DNA of 64,000 nucleotides from Alopecurus myosuroides (Eukaryota; Streptophyta; Magnoliopsida; Poales; Poaceae): contig CM054061.1 of the NCBI GenBank assembly GCA_028641055.1, positions 119,603,186-119,667,185 of the forward strand. Reading direction: 5' to 3'. The notes under the pieces were generated by a model. That model was not told where the DNA came from, ran no database searches, and saw only the letters and a list, made by a program, of their open reading frames with translations. Position numbers and translations under genes: made by a program. Shown here one piece after another: positions 52,413 through 63,110 of this stretch. Each line of letters starts with the position of its first letter. Position 1 is the stretch's first letter.

Positions 52413-53742
52413 TCAGTAGCAACAATACTTTGAGGCTTAAGTAGAAAAGAGAGAGATGCATGTAGATATATTGTTCCATGGTCTTTCTTTCTTGTTGTCT
52501 CATAAGCTTAGTATTCTCAAGTTAAGATCATGTGTACTTCCATGGAAGATTGCATGATTTTTTCTATCACATGTATATTTGCTTGTTTTCTCTCAACTCT
52601 TATGCTTGCTACCCAGCCTTGCTAGCCATAAACCTGTACTGAGAGGGAGTGCTTCTCTTGCATCCAAACCTTGAGCCAAAAACCATGCCATTTGTGTCCA
52701 TCATACCTACCTATATGCGGTATTTAACCGCCACTCTAAGTAAATTTCTCATGTGCTATCTTTAAAACCTTCAAAATTATACCTGTTTTGTACCCCTGTT
52801 TTTGCTCATGAGGACGTAGGTAGACGGTCTTTATTTTACTCGTTGATTGTACTTTACACACCTGGACTAGTGGCACATCCTCTTATCCAACTTCTAGAAG
52901 AGATTACAACGGGTTCCAGACCCAAACTTAATTACTATAGATTCTCTTTACTCTTTTTGCCTCTGATTTATCAGTCAAAACATAATTGTGTAAACGAAAG
53001 AGAAGAGGGATGATCGACTACCCCAGTAGCGTCCTTCAATGGGAGCCTCTATTGTAAGGTCTAGTTGGCTTGTGACTTAATGTACGGTTTGCTTACTGAT
53101 TCGTTGACATAGACATACACCTCTCTCAACATTTTTCATCACTTCTGTTTATAAAATAAAAATCTCTAGCACATGAGTTAATCCCTACTTCCCTTTGCGA
53201 AGGGCCTATCTTTTACTTTTGTGTTGAGTCAGTAAACATACTCCTTTCTATCCTAAGAAAGCATATGAGTTGTTGTGATCCAACAATTTATATGTTGATT
53301 TCTTCAATCATGTATTTTTATCCTTCCTTATTTAGTACAATGTTTTTTATCTGAATGAATATCACTTTGAAAGTTATCAATGACTGCAAAAAGACTGTTA
53401 TGATTGAGCATGTTAAACTCTGCAATATAAGCTCTAATAAAAAGACTCTGATCGAAAGATAAGTACAATTTGTTAATTGTTCACTGACCAAGAACAAAAT
53501 TTGCCTTAACCAAATATGATTTCCTTTTTGCACCTTTATTGTGACTCCCTCTACTAGTTTTAAGTTGAGTTACATGAGAGGAAGTTGCTGTCTAGAATGA
53601 CTTGTGTATTGATAAATGTGATGCTTCTTGTTCGTATTTTATTTACCGGCACTTCACTCCATAAACCTGTCGTCATGTTCACTGGGTTCAGTTTCGCTTG
53701 GGGACAAGCGAGGTCTAGGAACGGGGGGGGGGAGGGGGGATT
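52413..53742 (+). other. 3' non-coding region of the Athila-like element with polypurine tract
   Basis: There is no gene. GCGAAGGGCCTATCTTTTAC near 53196 resembles a conserved stretch I remember between pol and the 3' LTR in Triticeae Athila-like elements. A G9-A-G6 tract at 53723-53739 is the polypurine tract before the LTR. Confidence 0.55.
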
Positions 53743-55149
53743 TGATACGTACATTTTGTATCACTATTTTATGTCGTAATTTTCCGTTATTCATCGATAT
53801 ATTTCATATTATGATGCATTACTTATGTTATTTCATCTTATTTTGCAATTTTGATAATTATTGCAGAAAAGAAGGCGGGCATCGGAGGAGTCTTAGAAGA
53901 ACACATGAGGGAGCCCACGAGGGGAGCTAGAGGGGGCCACCATGGACCCACACCACCTGGTGGCGCTCCCCTTGGACGCGCCGCCACGTGGTGTGGCCAT
54001 CCTGGCCCACAAATGGCATCCCCCTCTCGCGTACTTCATCCTCGGGGAACCCTAAGACCACGGGAACCATCGAGGAAATATTCCGCCGCCTCCTCGGGGC
54101 GGAAAACAACAGAGAGGGAAAAGCTCTCCGGCAGGGAAAAATCTACCGGAAAAATTCCTCCCCGGAGAGGTGAAATCATCGCCATCGTCACCGTCATCTC
54201 TCCGGGCATCATCAAGATCATCATCGTCATCATTATCATCACCAGCACCATCATCCTGACCATCCACCTCCGCCCTGTTGTAACAATTAGGGTTCTATAT
54301 TGTTGTTTTCTACTAGATCTCTCTCCCGTTGTGGATTCCTTGTTATTGGTTGATGCTTACGAGAGTTTGCATTTTATGACCAGATTGTTATTCATCATTG
54401 TATAACCTCTGATTATGATCCATATGATGTCTTGTGAGTAGTTCGTTTAGTTCTTGAGTACATGGGAGAAGTCAATATGTTAGTAGTGAAATTCTGTTGA
54501 AGTAATATCTAATGGTTTTACGGTGCTATTCTTCTAGTGGTGTCATGTGAACGTCGACTACATGACACTTCACCTTTATGGGCCTAGAGGGATGCATTGT
54601 GTATTTGGCTACTAATTGTGGGGTTGATGGAGTGACAGAAACCTAAACCTCCGTTAGGAAACCGATGCACGAGGGAGCGTAGGATCCCAGAGTTTAATGT
54701 TGTGGTTAGATTTATCTTAATTCTTATAGTTGCGGATGCTTGCAAGGGGTTTAATCACAATTATGTATTAGTCCTAGTTGGGCGGTGCATTATAATAGAT
54801 TCATCCACACACCACTTATCAAAACAATAAATATTAATCAGTTGTATGAAACGAAAGCGTTTGACAAAGTTTCTATGTGCCCTCGAGAACGTTTGGTAAT
54901 CATAAGTAAACAAACCGGCTTGTACTTTGCTCTAAAAAGGATTGGTCCACTCACTGTAATTATTATTATTGTCTTATATTAACTCGCACTTTATTTATCT
55001 GCTATATTAAAAACCACAAAAAACCTTTCAGCTGTTGTTTACAGTGAATATTCTATCCAACCTGCTTGTCAACATCTTCTGCTCCTTGTTGGGTTCGACA
55101 CTTATATTTATCGAAAGTACTACGATACACCCCATATACTTGTGAGTCA
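53743..55149 (+). repeat. 3' LTR of the Athila-like element
   Basis: It starts TGATACGTACATTTTGTATC and ends TATACTTGTGAGTCA, 1407 bp. The ends match the TGATACGTC...TTGTGGGTCA pattern of Sabrina/Fatima-like LTRs, recalled. A foldback CACCACCTGGTGGCGC...GCCGCCACGTGGTG lies near 53950-53995, and runs of CAT/CATCAT trinucleotides at about 54200-54260. Confidence 0.75.
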
Positions 55150-56664
55150 TTAGGCCTTGGATACGTTCACCATCGCCATCGGGATGTCCACCAACTTCCA
55201 TAAGAGCATCTTCGTGCCCATGTGCGCCCCGCACGGCGAGGTCGCGACTCTCGCAGGTTTGTTCGGATACCCGGTTTCGATGTTCCCTCAAAGCTACCTC
55301 GGCCTCCCCCCTCTGAGATAAAACTCTCCGCCAACACGCTAGAATTCCTTGCGGAAAAAATGGTGCGCAAAATCCCCAGTTGGCGCCTGCAAACATTGGA
55401 CCCTTGGCGCCCGGCTGACGCTCACCTCTGCTGTTTTGTTGGCGCCACCGTCCTTCGCCATGTCGGTGATCCCACTTCCCTAGAGTGTCATTGATCAGAT
55501 CGACCCCCCGCGCCGCGCCATGTTTTTTACGGCGTCTGCGGCATTCTTCTGAAGGAGACTGTCTGCTATCTTGGGAAACTGCGTGCCGGTTGTGTACTAA
55601 AGGCGGCCAAGTCCTCCTTGACCTTGGCACCCAAAACAAGTGCCTCCTCATGAAGATCGTCTATAAGCTCCTCACGGGTGTGAGTAATCCCTGGACGTCT
55701 TGGATCCGACGTTTGGTACTTTGGCGGGGACGCTCACCCAGCCACCCCTGATTAGCACGGCTTCGAGCGGCTTATTCCCCTCCTACGTTCGATCACCACC
55801 GTATGGGTGGGCGACGAGCGTGCGACGTCGTTCTGGTTCGACAATTGGTCCTCCGATGGTGCGGCTGCCCGCATGCTTCTCGCTGCGTTCTCACACTCCC
55901 TCGACGCGCACGTCTCGGTCTCGGATGTGGTGCAGGGGGGTTTTGGGCGCGCTCTCGCCGAGGGAGCGCATCTCGCCTGGTGCTCGCCGTGAGCTAGCCC
56001 TGCTCTACGATGTTGTCATAGCGTTCGTTCCGCAGCACGCCCCTGACGAGCACCGTCTGATCGGCACAAGTAAGTACGGCTTCGTCACCCAGGTGGCGTA
56101 CAAGCTCCTGCACAACACTGGTTATGGCCCGCCTCTGCACGACTTGAACTGGGACAGCTTCGTCCCCGTAAAAGTTAAGATCTTCATTGGGATCCTCCGC
56201 CACAGACGCACGCGCACCCAAGCGCGTCTGTGTCGCCTCGGCGTTATCCGCACGTCGGACTGCCCGTTCTGTCCTGGTGTTGTCGAGGATACCCGCCACT
56301 TGTTTGTGTCGTGCCCGCGCTTGGGTGATGTCTTGGACCGCAACGCCGGCGTCCCCCTGACGGCCGATAATCGCGACCTTGTTGACCTGATTGCCGAGTT
56401 CTCAGTGGCACAACGCGGCTGGGATCCCGCTCCGCGCGACTGCGGCCTCCCTCCTGCTCTGGATCACCTCGAAAACCAGGAACCGCCTCGTCTTTGACAG
56501 GGAGGTCACCACCACAACTTGCCTTCTTCGCCGCCGTACGCCAACACCTGGCCTTGTGGCTAGTTAGGGCGCCATGCCGTGTCGACTGTTGTTATTTTAT
56601 GGTGATCCAAATTTATATGAAGATAAAGGAAAGTTCGGCCTCCGCTACGCGGAGCCCCGTCGCC

Positions 56665-57900
56665 GGAGGCTTAGAGCAGCTAGATGTGAAGACTGCGTTT
56701 TTGCATGGAGAACTTGAGGAGGAAATATACATGGACCAATCTAATGGGTTCATAGTGCCTGGTAAAGAGGATTTCGTGTGCAAGCTAAAAAAGTCTCTTT
56801 ACGGTTTGAAACAGTCTCCTCGACAATGGTATAAAAGGTTTGATTCTTTTATTATGTCACATGGCTTTAAGAGGTATGAATATGATAGCTGTGTGTACAT
56901 TAAATTTGTTGATGAATCACCTATATACTTGCTGCTATATGTTGATGATATGTTAATTGCTGCCAAGAGCATGAAAGAAATCACTACATTGGAGAAACAG
57001 TTGAGTAGTGAGTTTGAGATGAATGATCTTGGTCCTGCTAAGAAAATTCTAGGTATGGAAATTTCTAGAGACAAAAAATCTAGACTGCTATTTCTTAGTC
57101 AGGAGAATTACATTAAGAAAGTTCTTCATCGTTTTAATATGCATGATGCAAAGTCTGTTAGTACTCCTATTGCTTCACACTTCAAATTGTCAGCATTACA
57201 ATGTCCTACTACTGACAAAGATATTGAGTACATGTCACGAGTTCCCTATGCTAGTGCTGTTGGTTTCTTAATGTATGCCATGGTGTGTTCTCGGCCTGAT
57301 TTATCTTATGCTATGAGTTTGGTGAGTCGATAAATGGCTAATACTTGTAAAGAACATTGGAAAACTGTTCAGTGGATTTTCAGGTACCTTCGCGACACAT
57401 CTAAAGATTGATTGAAGTTTGGCAAGACTGGTGAGGTACTCGCAGGCTATGTGGATTCAGATTTTGCTGCCGACTTGGATAAGAGGAGATCCCTTACAGG
57501 TTATGTGTTTGCGATTAGTGGATGTGTCGTTAGCTGGAAGGCTATCTTGCAGGGTGTTGTTGCACAATCTACTACCGAGGCTGAGTATATGGTTATTGCT
57601 GAAGAGTGCAAAGAGTCAGTTTGGTTGAAACGTCTGTTTGCTGAGCTTTGTGGAGATGATACTTGCATTAACCTATTTTGTGACAGTCAGAGTGCTATTT
57701 ATCTTACTAAGGATCAGATGTTCCATGAGAGAACAAAGCACATTGATGTCAAGTACCATTATGTGCGTGATGTTGTTGCACAAGGTAAGCTAAAGGTATG
57801 CAAGATTAGTACTCATGATAATCCTGCTGATATGATGACAAAGCCAGTTCCTATTGCTAAGTTTGAGCTTTGCTCAAGCTTAGTTGGTATCACTGCTTAG
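56665..57900 (+). pseudogene. Copia RT and RNase H remnant
   Basis: One frame encodes LEQLDVKTAFLHGELEEEIY, SLYGLKQSPRQWYKRF, LLYVDDMLIAAKS (RT active site near 56940), then RNase H with [47 protein letters not shown] and [15 protein letters not shown], ending [15 protein letters not shown]. Two in-frame stops (TAA 57331-57333, TGA 57409-57411) interrupt it. Gag, protease, integrase and the start of RT are deleted. The frame is otherwise intact, so the deletion may be fairly recent. Confidence 0.85.
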
Positions 57901-57996
57901 CCCAAGAGGCTATGTGGCGCCGAAGGTGTTTTCTTTGTGTGTATCAGGTGAAGGTTCTCATTTATGCTACAAGAGGGAATTTGTCTCAAGGTGGAG

Positions 57997-58303
57997 TGTT
58001 ATTTTATGGTGATCCAAATTCATATGAAGATAAAGGAAAGTTTGTCCTCCGCTACGCGGAGGCCCATCGCCTAGTTAGGTCAGGACCGCCTTTATATACC
58101 TCTTGTAAGCCGCCGCACGGGATAAGCCACACATTGTAAATCCCGGCGCGATTGTAACCTCACCCGAATATAGTGAAGTATTGCTGGCTGGCGCCCGTGG
58201 TTTTTTCTCTTTCTTGTTGGAAGGGTTTTCCACGTTAAAATCTCGTGTCCCCGTTGGTTCGATCTTGTTTAACTTCATCGTTGATTTGCTATTGCGTGTA
58301 ACA
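57997..58303 (+). repeat. 3' LTR of the small copia element
   Basis: It is 307 bp long, preceded by the purine-rich CTCAAGGTGGAG. Its first 75 bp match 56590-56664 with about six differences. Confidence 0.8.
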
Positions 58304-58474
58304 ACTGCGACCCGTTAGTTGACTCGTGTGCGTCCCTCTCCCCCTAAACCCCATGTACAACCTCTCAGAAGTTGCTCGCGCCGTGGCGCGAGTTTGTAAA
58401 AATCTCGTTCTTCTGACAATTTTAATCCAAAAAATTCAGGTGGCTCTTCGCCCTCCGTTGCCTTGTTAAAAAAA

Positions 58475-60001
58475 ATGTAGATAATTATTTGTCCCTGTGA
58501 CATGTGGGCCCTGGCTGTCAGTTACTGTGCCTCTGGAGATAGATTAGTGTTTTTTGTGAAAGGTTTTGCAAAATGTGGTAGTCAAATGCTCTCGATGTAG
58601 TTTATCAAAAATTTGTCAAAACTAGTAGTTTTATCTATTATCTCACAGCGTGCGCTGTGCACTAGACGATCGGTGGGCTTAGAAATTAATTATTGATGGC
58701 TTGCGCTGGTGTTACCCCGTGTAATTTGAAATTCCTAACACGGGTTACACTCGTGGGGATAGCAATTTTAAGAATAGGCTGCCTGCATCACATAGGCCAA
58801 GACCCGGGCTGTAGCCAGGCAGCTGGGGCGTAGGTCCGGCAAGTACCCATGGACCCGAAACCTTACACTACATTACGCTGGTGCAATCCTAAAGTCCCAA
58901 GACATGATTGCACCAGTGTAGTGTAAGGTTTGGGGTAATCTGGTGGCAATATGTATTCTTTTGACATGATTGGAGCAACCTGGCCTGGCACGTTGAGCAT
59001 TTCCTCTCCTCTCTGGAGCAAAGATGAGCAGTGCATCGATCAGAGAGTAGTTCTGCATCATGATCCGACATCGGCTGCAGATGGTCAAGGTTATGGTCAG
59101 CGCACTTTTACTGGCAGATATGCCATGATGCAAGTGTGTGTGCCACTCAGTTAAATCTACGGCGACAACTAGTTCAATCATTTTAACCCGTAACCGTATG
59201 TGACGACTAGAGACAAGACAAGTATCACAACAGCCACACAAAGGAGGACATAAGGGTGGGTTTTTCTTCTTCCAAAATTCAGCTTTAGGTAGTTAAAACT
59301 GTTTGAATAGTGTTCCTTCAGGTCAGTGAAGTGATAGAGTTCTGCAAGTAAGCTATTAATATGAACCCTAGCATAAAGCTTAGCAGCAGGAGCAACCAAT
59401 CCCTGTTAGAGTAACCTTAAAACACGTAGTAATTCCTTGTACGTACGTGTTCCTCCATTTAATGTCAAAACGAGTCCCGCCTGTACTAGGGTTAGTAATC
59501 GGTAACTGATAGACCAAGTTCATAACTCCTACCAATTTTCTGAATCAAGTCTCACTTTATCCATGAGAAGAAAAAGAAAAAAGATCAGGCAAATTGAAAC
59601 GCACTTGCTTGTGTAACATAGAAAATCCAAGGTTGGTATCTCATATTGTTACTCTGAAGGTAAAAAAGACTTGGATTTCCTTGACAACAGGGAGAATCAT
59701 CATTTTGTTGCTCTTCTGAAGCAAGTCCAAGATGCATGTTACGTGTCATTTCAACAGGTGTTTGACCTGGGGATGATCCCATCTTTGTGTGTTGTTGTTT
59801 CTTGTGCTAAAACCATAAGCAGGACCAAATCATAACAAATAAGGCCATTCACAAATCAAACATGTCCTAATGTAATTTAAAAGCTAACGACCGCAATATA
59901 TTACCCGATAACTTGCTGCGCCCACCGGGCCTGAGAGCAGTTCGTGAATCATATATGGACACGAACACTCGAAGCATCAAGCGGTACAGTCTCTATCTCT
60001 A
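58475..60001. other. Unassigned sequence between LINE and Helitron
   Basis: No gene is supported. The 67- to 122-codon frames at 58873-59241 show no domain. The notable feature is the foldback at 58854-58935. A TCTCTA microsatellite lies at 59988-60006, directly at the Helitron start. Confidence 0.35.
58854..58935. repeat. Strong foldback (possible small-RNA precursor or tiny MITE)
   Basis: The left arm at 58858-58888 pairs with the right arm at 58906-58931 over 15 + 11 perfect base pairs, with one 5-nt bulge (TTACG) and a 17-nt loop. One mismatch away, CCC/GGG extends the stem to 58854/58935. Arm length and loop fit a plant miRNA-like hairpin, but nothing shows that it is expressed. Confidence 0.75.
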
Positions 60002-60046
60002 TCTCTACTACTTAAAAGATAACATTCGTTATGTCTTCGCCCAGCT

Positions 60047-60262
60047 AAGGGCATCTCCAATAGCTATAAGATAGATGTTAGTAGATTTTGCCACATAGGA
60101 TTTTTGGTGATGTGGCATAAAATAAATGAGGTGAGAGAGTGAGGTTGTATGTAGATTAACCAACAACTCTTGCACAAGCTCCGAGGTAGAATAGAGAGAG
60201 GTCTTGCATATTCTCTCACCTCCTATTGGTCAAACTATATACAACCATTGGAGTGGTTGTAA
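60047..60262. mobile_element. MITE-like sequence (GGGCATCTCCAATAG type)
   Basis: It begins GGGCATCTCCAATAGCTATA after TAA and ends CAACCATTGGAGTGGTTGTAA. The ends share only CTCCAAT. It is a different family from elements A-D despite the similar first bases, and it is non-coding. Confidence 0.4.
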
Positions 60263-60523
60263 GGCTGGTCACAGTGGGGTGGAACTTAATAGTAACATCG
60301 ACGCCCCGTAGGACAAAAAGCTGATGTGGCAAGCATTTAATGAGGAAAGAGAGGGTAGTGGTAACATAGCTAGTTACCGGAACATCACATATTTCAAGAC
60401 AGTATGAGTCTATAAGCTAATAAATAGAGGTTTGCATGATGTTACTACCCACTGTGGTAGTGGTAACATAGCATAGGATAACGTGTATGTTACCATTCAA
60501 TGTTACTCCCCATTGTGACTAGC
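60263..60523. mobile_element. MITE with GGCTGGTCACAGTGGGG ends
   Basis: The left end GGCTGGTCACAGTGGGG and right end TACTCCCCATTGTGACTAGC are imperfect inverted repeats over about 20 bp. It contains repeated GGTAACATAGC motifs. Such MITEs are frequent in Pooideae genomes, as I recall. The TSD is not clear. Confidence 0.55.
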
Positions 60524-60662
60524 AACAAGCTAACTTTTTTTCTAATTATTGAGGTAAAGGTCACTATCATGTTGTTGCTCCTCAGTCATGACACGAAGAT
60601 ATCACCCGTGATATTCAAGTGCATTTCTGGTTTCTGATCTGATGTTTTGCTCGGCCGACGTC

Positions 60663-60769
60663 TGATCTGATTTAATTTTTTGTTTACAATAACATTCAAG
60701 TGCTCGGCTGATGCGTGATCTGATTTGAGTTTTTGTTGACAGTAATATTCAAGTGCTCGGCTAATGTCG
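60663..60769. repeat. Tandem duplication, about 53-bp unit
   Basis: TGATCTGATTT...ATTCAAGTGCTCGGCT is repeated in two adjacent diverged copies. A third partial copy begins near 60609. Confidence 0.65.
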
Positions 60770-62596
60770 CGTCAAGCCCTCCAGCTTGCTGGAAGCAGCA
60801 AGAAAGAGCAGAAGTGAATGGACGAGGTTCCTGCATTGCACTGTCAGCTGTAGAAAATAGGCTGGAAATTCTCATCTTGGGGCGATCGTGATTTAAACTA
60901 TATTTTGGTGCAGACGCAAATAGGATCCTCGGGCAGTCTTTCCCCAGCGCAGCAGTAGAGCTGTTGAATTTGCATCAACCTTTTAGCGAAACAACTAAAT
61001 TTTCTTGGATTTCTTATGCTTTTATAGGACACCTTCAGCTACATCCATCATTTTGTTAAAATAGGGTTACATTTTTTAAGAAATTCAAAACACAAGATTT
61101 CCATGTCTACCAAAGGGTTCCTTTTGAATTAAGATAATTTTGAACTCAGTGCTATTGATGTTGGTGTACTTACACTCAGTTTCACCGACTCGGATGTTGC
61201 TATATTTGCACTCATTATCCATGACTACACAATTCATTTGATTCTCCACCGCCGCCATCACCACCACCGTCCTTCTCCTTGTCCAAGCCGTCGATGTCGT
61301 GAGTCGGCATGGGATTACTATCGGTGCTCTCCCGAGCAAGACACTGGGTAGTTGATTTCAGTGGGCAAAGTTCCACGCGGCACGACGTCAGCGTCTCTGC
61401 GTGAGATCCAGGGTAAAAGGAAGATGGAGCTCTGAATGAATCACCTTAACCTACCTACCTTAGTTTTTGCGTTCTCAAATGTTAATTCAACAATTTATCT
61501 TTCCTGTTGAAATGATTCATTTTGCTGTTTCCCAGTTTTTCGGATGTTCATTTAATCTCGAATTCTACTTAATGTGCCCATATTATTTTCAAGTAACATG
61601 CATCTTCATTTTAACCGGTTATTTCTCCTTTTAACCTGCAGGTTTTCCTGTCTGGGGCCTTTGTTATTTTGCTCATAGTTATTATATGACAATTGATAAT
61701 GGATTGTCAAAAACTTTCTAGAACAATTGTTCTTTTCTATAACAACCCTTTTTATCTAATGATGTTGGGATTACAAATGTCAATGAATTATAATATCAAG
61801 AACTGGTTCTTTCTCCATTATGTCTGTAATAAGAATAAGAAGTCAGAACAAATTTCCTTGAACGAATTATCATTTGCTTGTATTTTTGCCCGGCCATACA
61901 TAATGCAGAGAAGGGAGAGCCAGCTGCCTTTGCTTCCTTTTTCTTGGATTGCGTCATCAATGCCCGGTGCATAATCTGTATGTAACGGAGTACAGTCTGC
62001 ATACTTCTTGACTGGTATTCCTGAGATATATATTCTGGAGGCAATTGTGTTTCGGCAATGGAGGTGTGTGTCCAGCTTCTCATGTCCATAGATGTGGAAA
62101 ATCTTGCCAGCGAGAGATGCTTGTGGGGTGCCAAACCATGGGCTTTGTGCTTAAATGCAGCCAGAGTTGAACTGCCCTTTAGTGTGGTCTCTGGAGAGTG
62201 CCATAACTTTGGGTTTGTGCCAACATTATGTTATACTTAAATTTGCACTCCCTCTGTTTCATATTATTAGCCGTTTTGGCAAACAGACGTAGTACAACGC
62301 AAATCACCACGTGGCAGTATGCATACACAATGAAATCAAAGAGGTCTAAGGATGTGTACGCTTTAGCAATCAGGTCTTTGTTTTTGTTTGATTTTTTGGT
62401 TTATATACACCATATTTGCTATGTTTACATTTTCATTGTTGCTGTCAAATACATCTATTTGTTTCTTTCTGGGTACGAGGTATCTTACAAATTGAGCTCC
62501 CGGATCTCATTCTGTGGTTAAAAGAAGGAAAGGAGAGGTAAATAGAGCCTCATTTATGGACAATGAATCTTGAGAAATTATTTTGAAAATATGCTA

Positions 62597-62691
62597 CTCT
62601 CTCCAATCCTAAAAAAAGTGTCGCAAGTGACACCATGAGTTAGACCTATATTAGTTGTTTTTTCAGGGCATTCTTTTAGAATCGGAGGGAG
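62597..62691. mobile_element. Stowaway-like MITE, 95 bp
   Basis: The inverted ends CTCTCTCCAATCCTAAAA and TTTTAGAATCGGAGGGAG are flanked by TA on both sides (62595-62596, 62692-62693). Another single Stowaway-like end (CACTCCCTCTGTTTCATA) lies near 62246. Confidence 0.7.
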
Positions 62692-63110
62692 TATCAAAAT
62701 TGTGAGAAGGGAATAAAAACCACTTTGATTAGTATCTTTTAAAGTGAAACGAAGATTGTTGTTACGGACTATGGCGATTTGCTAGAGTTAGAAAAATAGC
62801 GGTGCATAAGAGTGACTAACACGTTGGATAAATAGTGACTACAAAGTTCAATCGTGCCGTTGTTGGAGTGAGGTGACTACAAAGCATAACGCGGCGATGG
62901 TAAAAGTGGAGTTGAGAGACTGTAGTGAAAGGGGAAGGGATGATTGGAAAGAAATGATCGAGAACATGATTGTACCACGAATAACCCGAACTACATGCGC
63001 CTTCTCTTGGCTGCATATTATTTCCATTCAAATTTTACGTGCATCATATTTACATATTTAACAGGAAAACAAGTTTAAAAACTTGTGGCAACGCACTGGC
63101 ATTTAACTAG

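Larger units (their letters stand above)
20741..55149 (+). mobile_element. Outer Athila-like Ty3/gypsy element, left-truncated and host to two large insertions
   Basis: RT/RNase H and integrase fragments lie at 20741-21949 and continue at 35872-36440, with an extra downstream ORF at 36772-37386. A long 3' non-coding region (37387-37629, 52413-53742), a G-rich polypurine tract and a 1407-bp 3' LTR (53743-55149) follow. The order pol, extra ORF, long spacer, LTR is typical of Athila-lineage elements of Triticeae (Fatima/Sabrina-like by recalled resemblance). The 5' LTR, gag and RT core are missing. It is inserted in a LINE at its right end (LINE resumes at 55150). Confidence 0.7.
56590..58303 (+). 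mobile_element. Internally deleted Ty1/copia element
   Basis: The LTR starts TGTTATTTTATGGTG and ends GTGTAACA. The 3' LTR is complete (57997-58303). The 5' LTR is cut after 75 bp and joined directly to reverse transcriptase. ACTGT precedes and ACTGC follows, an almost exact TSD. It is inserted in the LINE 3' region. Confidence 0.8.
55150..58474 (+). pseudogene. LINE (non-LTR) ORF2 3' half with zf-RVT domain, interrupted by a copia element
   Basis: Coding traces follow the plant L1 order. An RT C-terminal segment (MSTNFHKSIFVPMCAPHG, QSYLGLP) starts directly after the Athila LTR, and a DLGTQNKCLLMKIVYKLL region lies at about 55620. Then comes a zinc-binding zf-RVT domain (LNWDSFVPVKVKIFIGIL, CPFCPGVVEDTRHLFVSCP) at about 56145-56320. 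Stops and frame shifts are frequent. After the small copia element (56590-58303) the 3' end continues and finishes with an A-run at about 58466-58474. The upstream RT is beyond the truncated Athila element and not in the window. Confidence 0.7.
60002..63110 (+). mobile_element. Candidate Helitron, 3.1 kb, non-autonomous
   Basis: The start TCTCTACTACTTAAAAG is the plant Helitron 5' type. The end GTGGCAACGCACTGGCATTTAACTAG matches the 3' end at 5377 but with a decayed stem. The insertion lies between A (60001) and T (63111), as Helitrons require. There is no RepHel gene and no clear captured gene. The interior holds MITEs, a tandem duplication and chance ORFs only. Confidence 0.55.

Noticed and set aside
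58873..59241. Minus-strand frame of 122 codons overlapping the hairpin
   Set aside because: Its C-terminal part is the foldback itself, with no recognisable domain.
60047..60262. Fifth member of the A-D element family
   Set aside because: Only the first 11 bases match. The right end, hairpins, promoter and ORF are absent.
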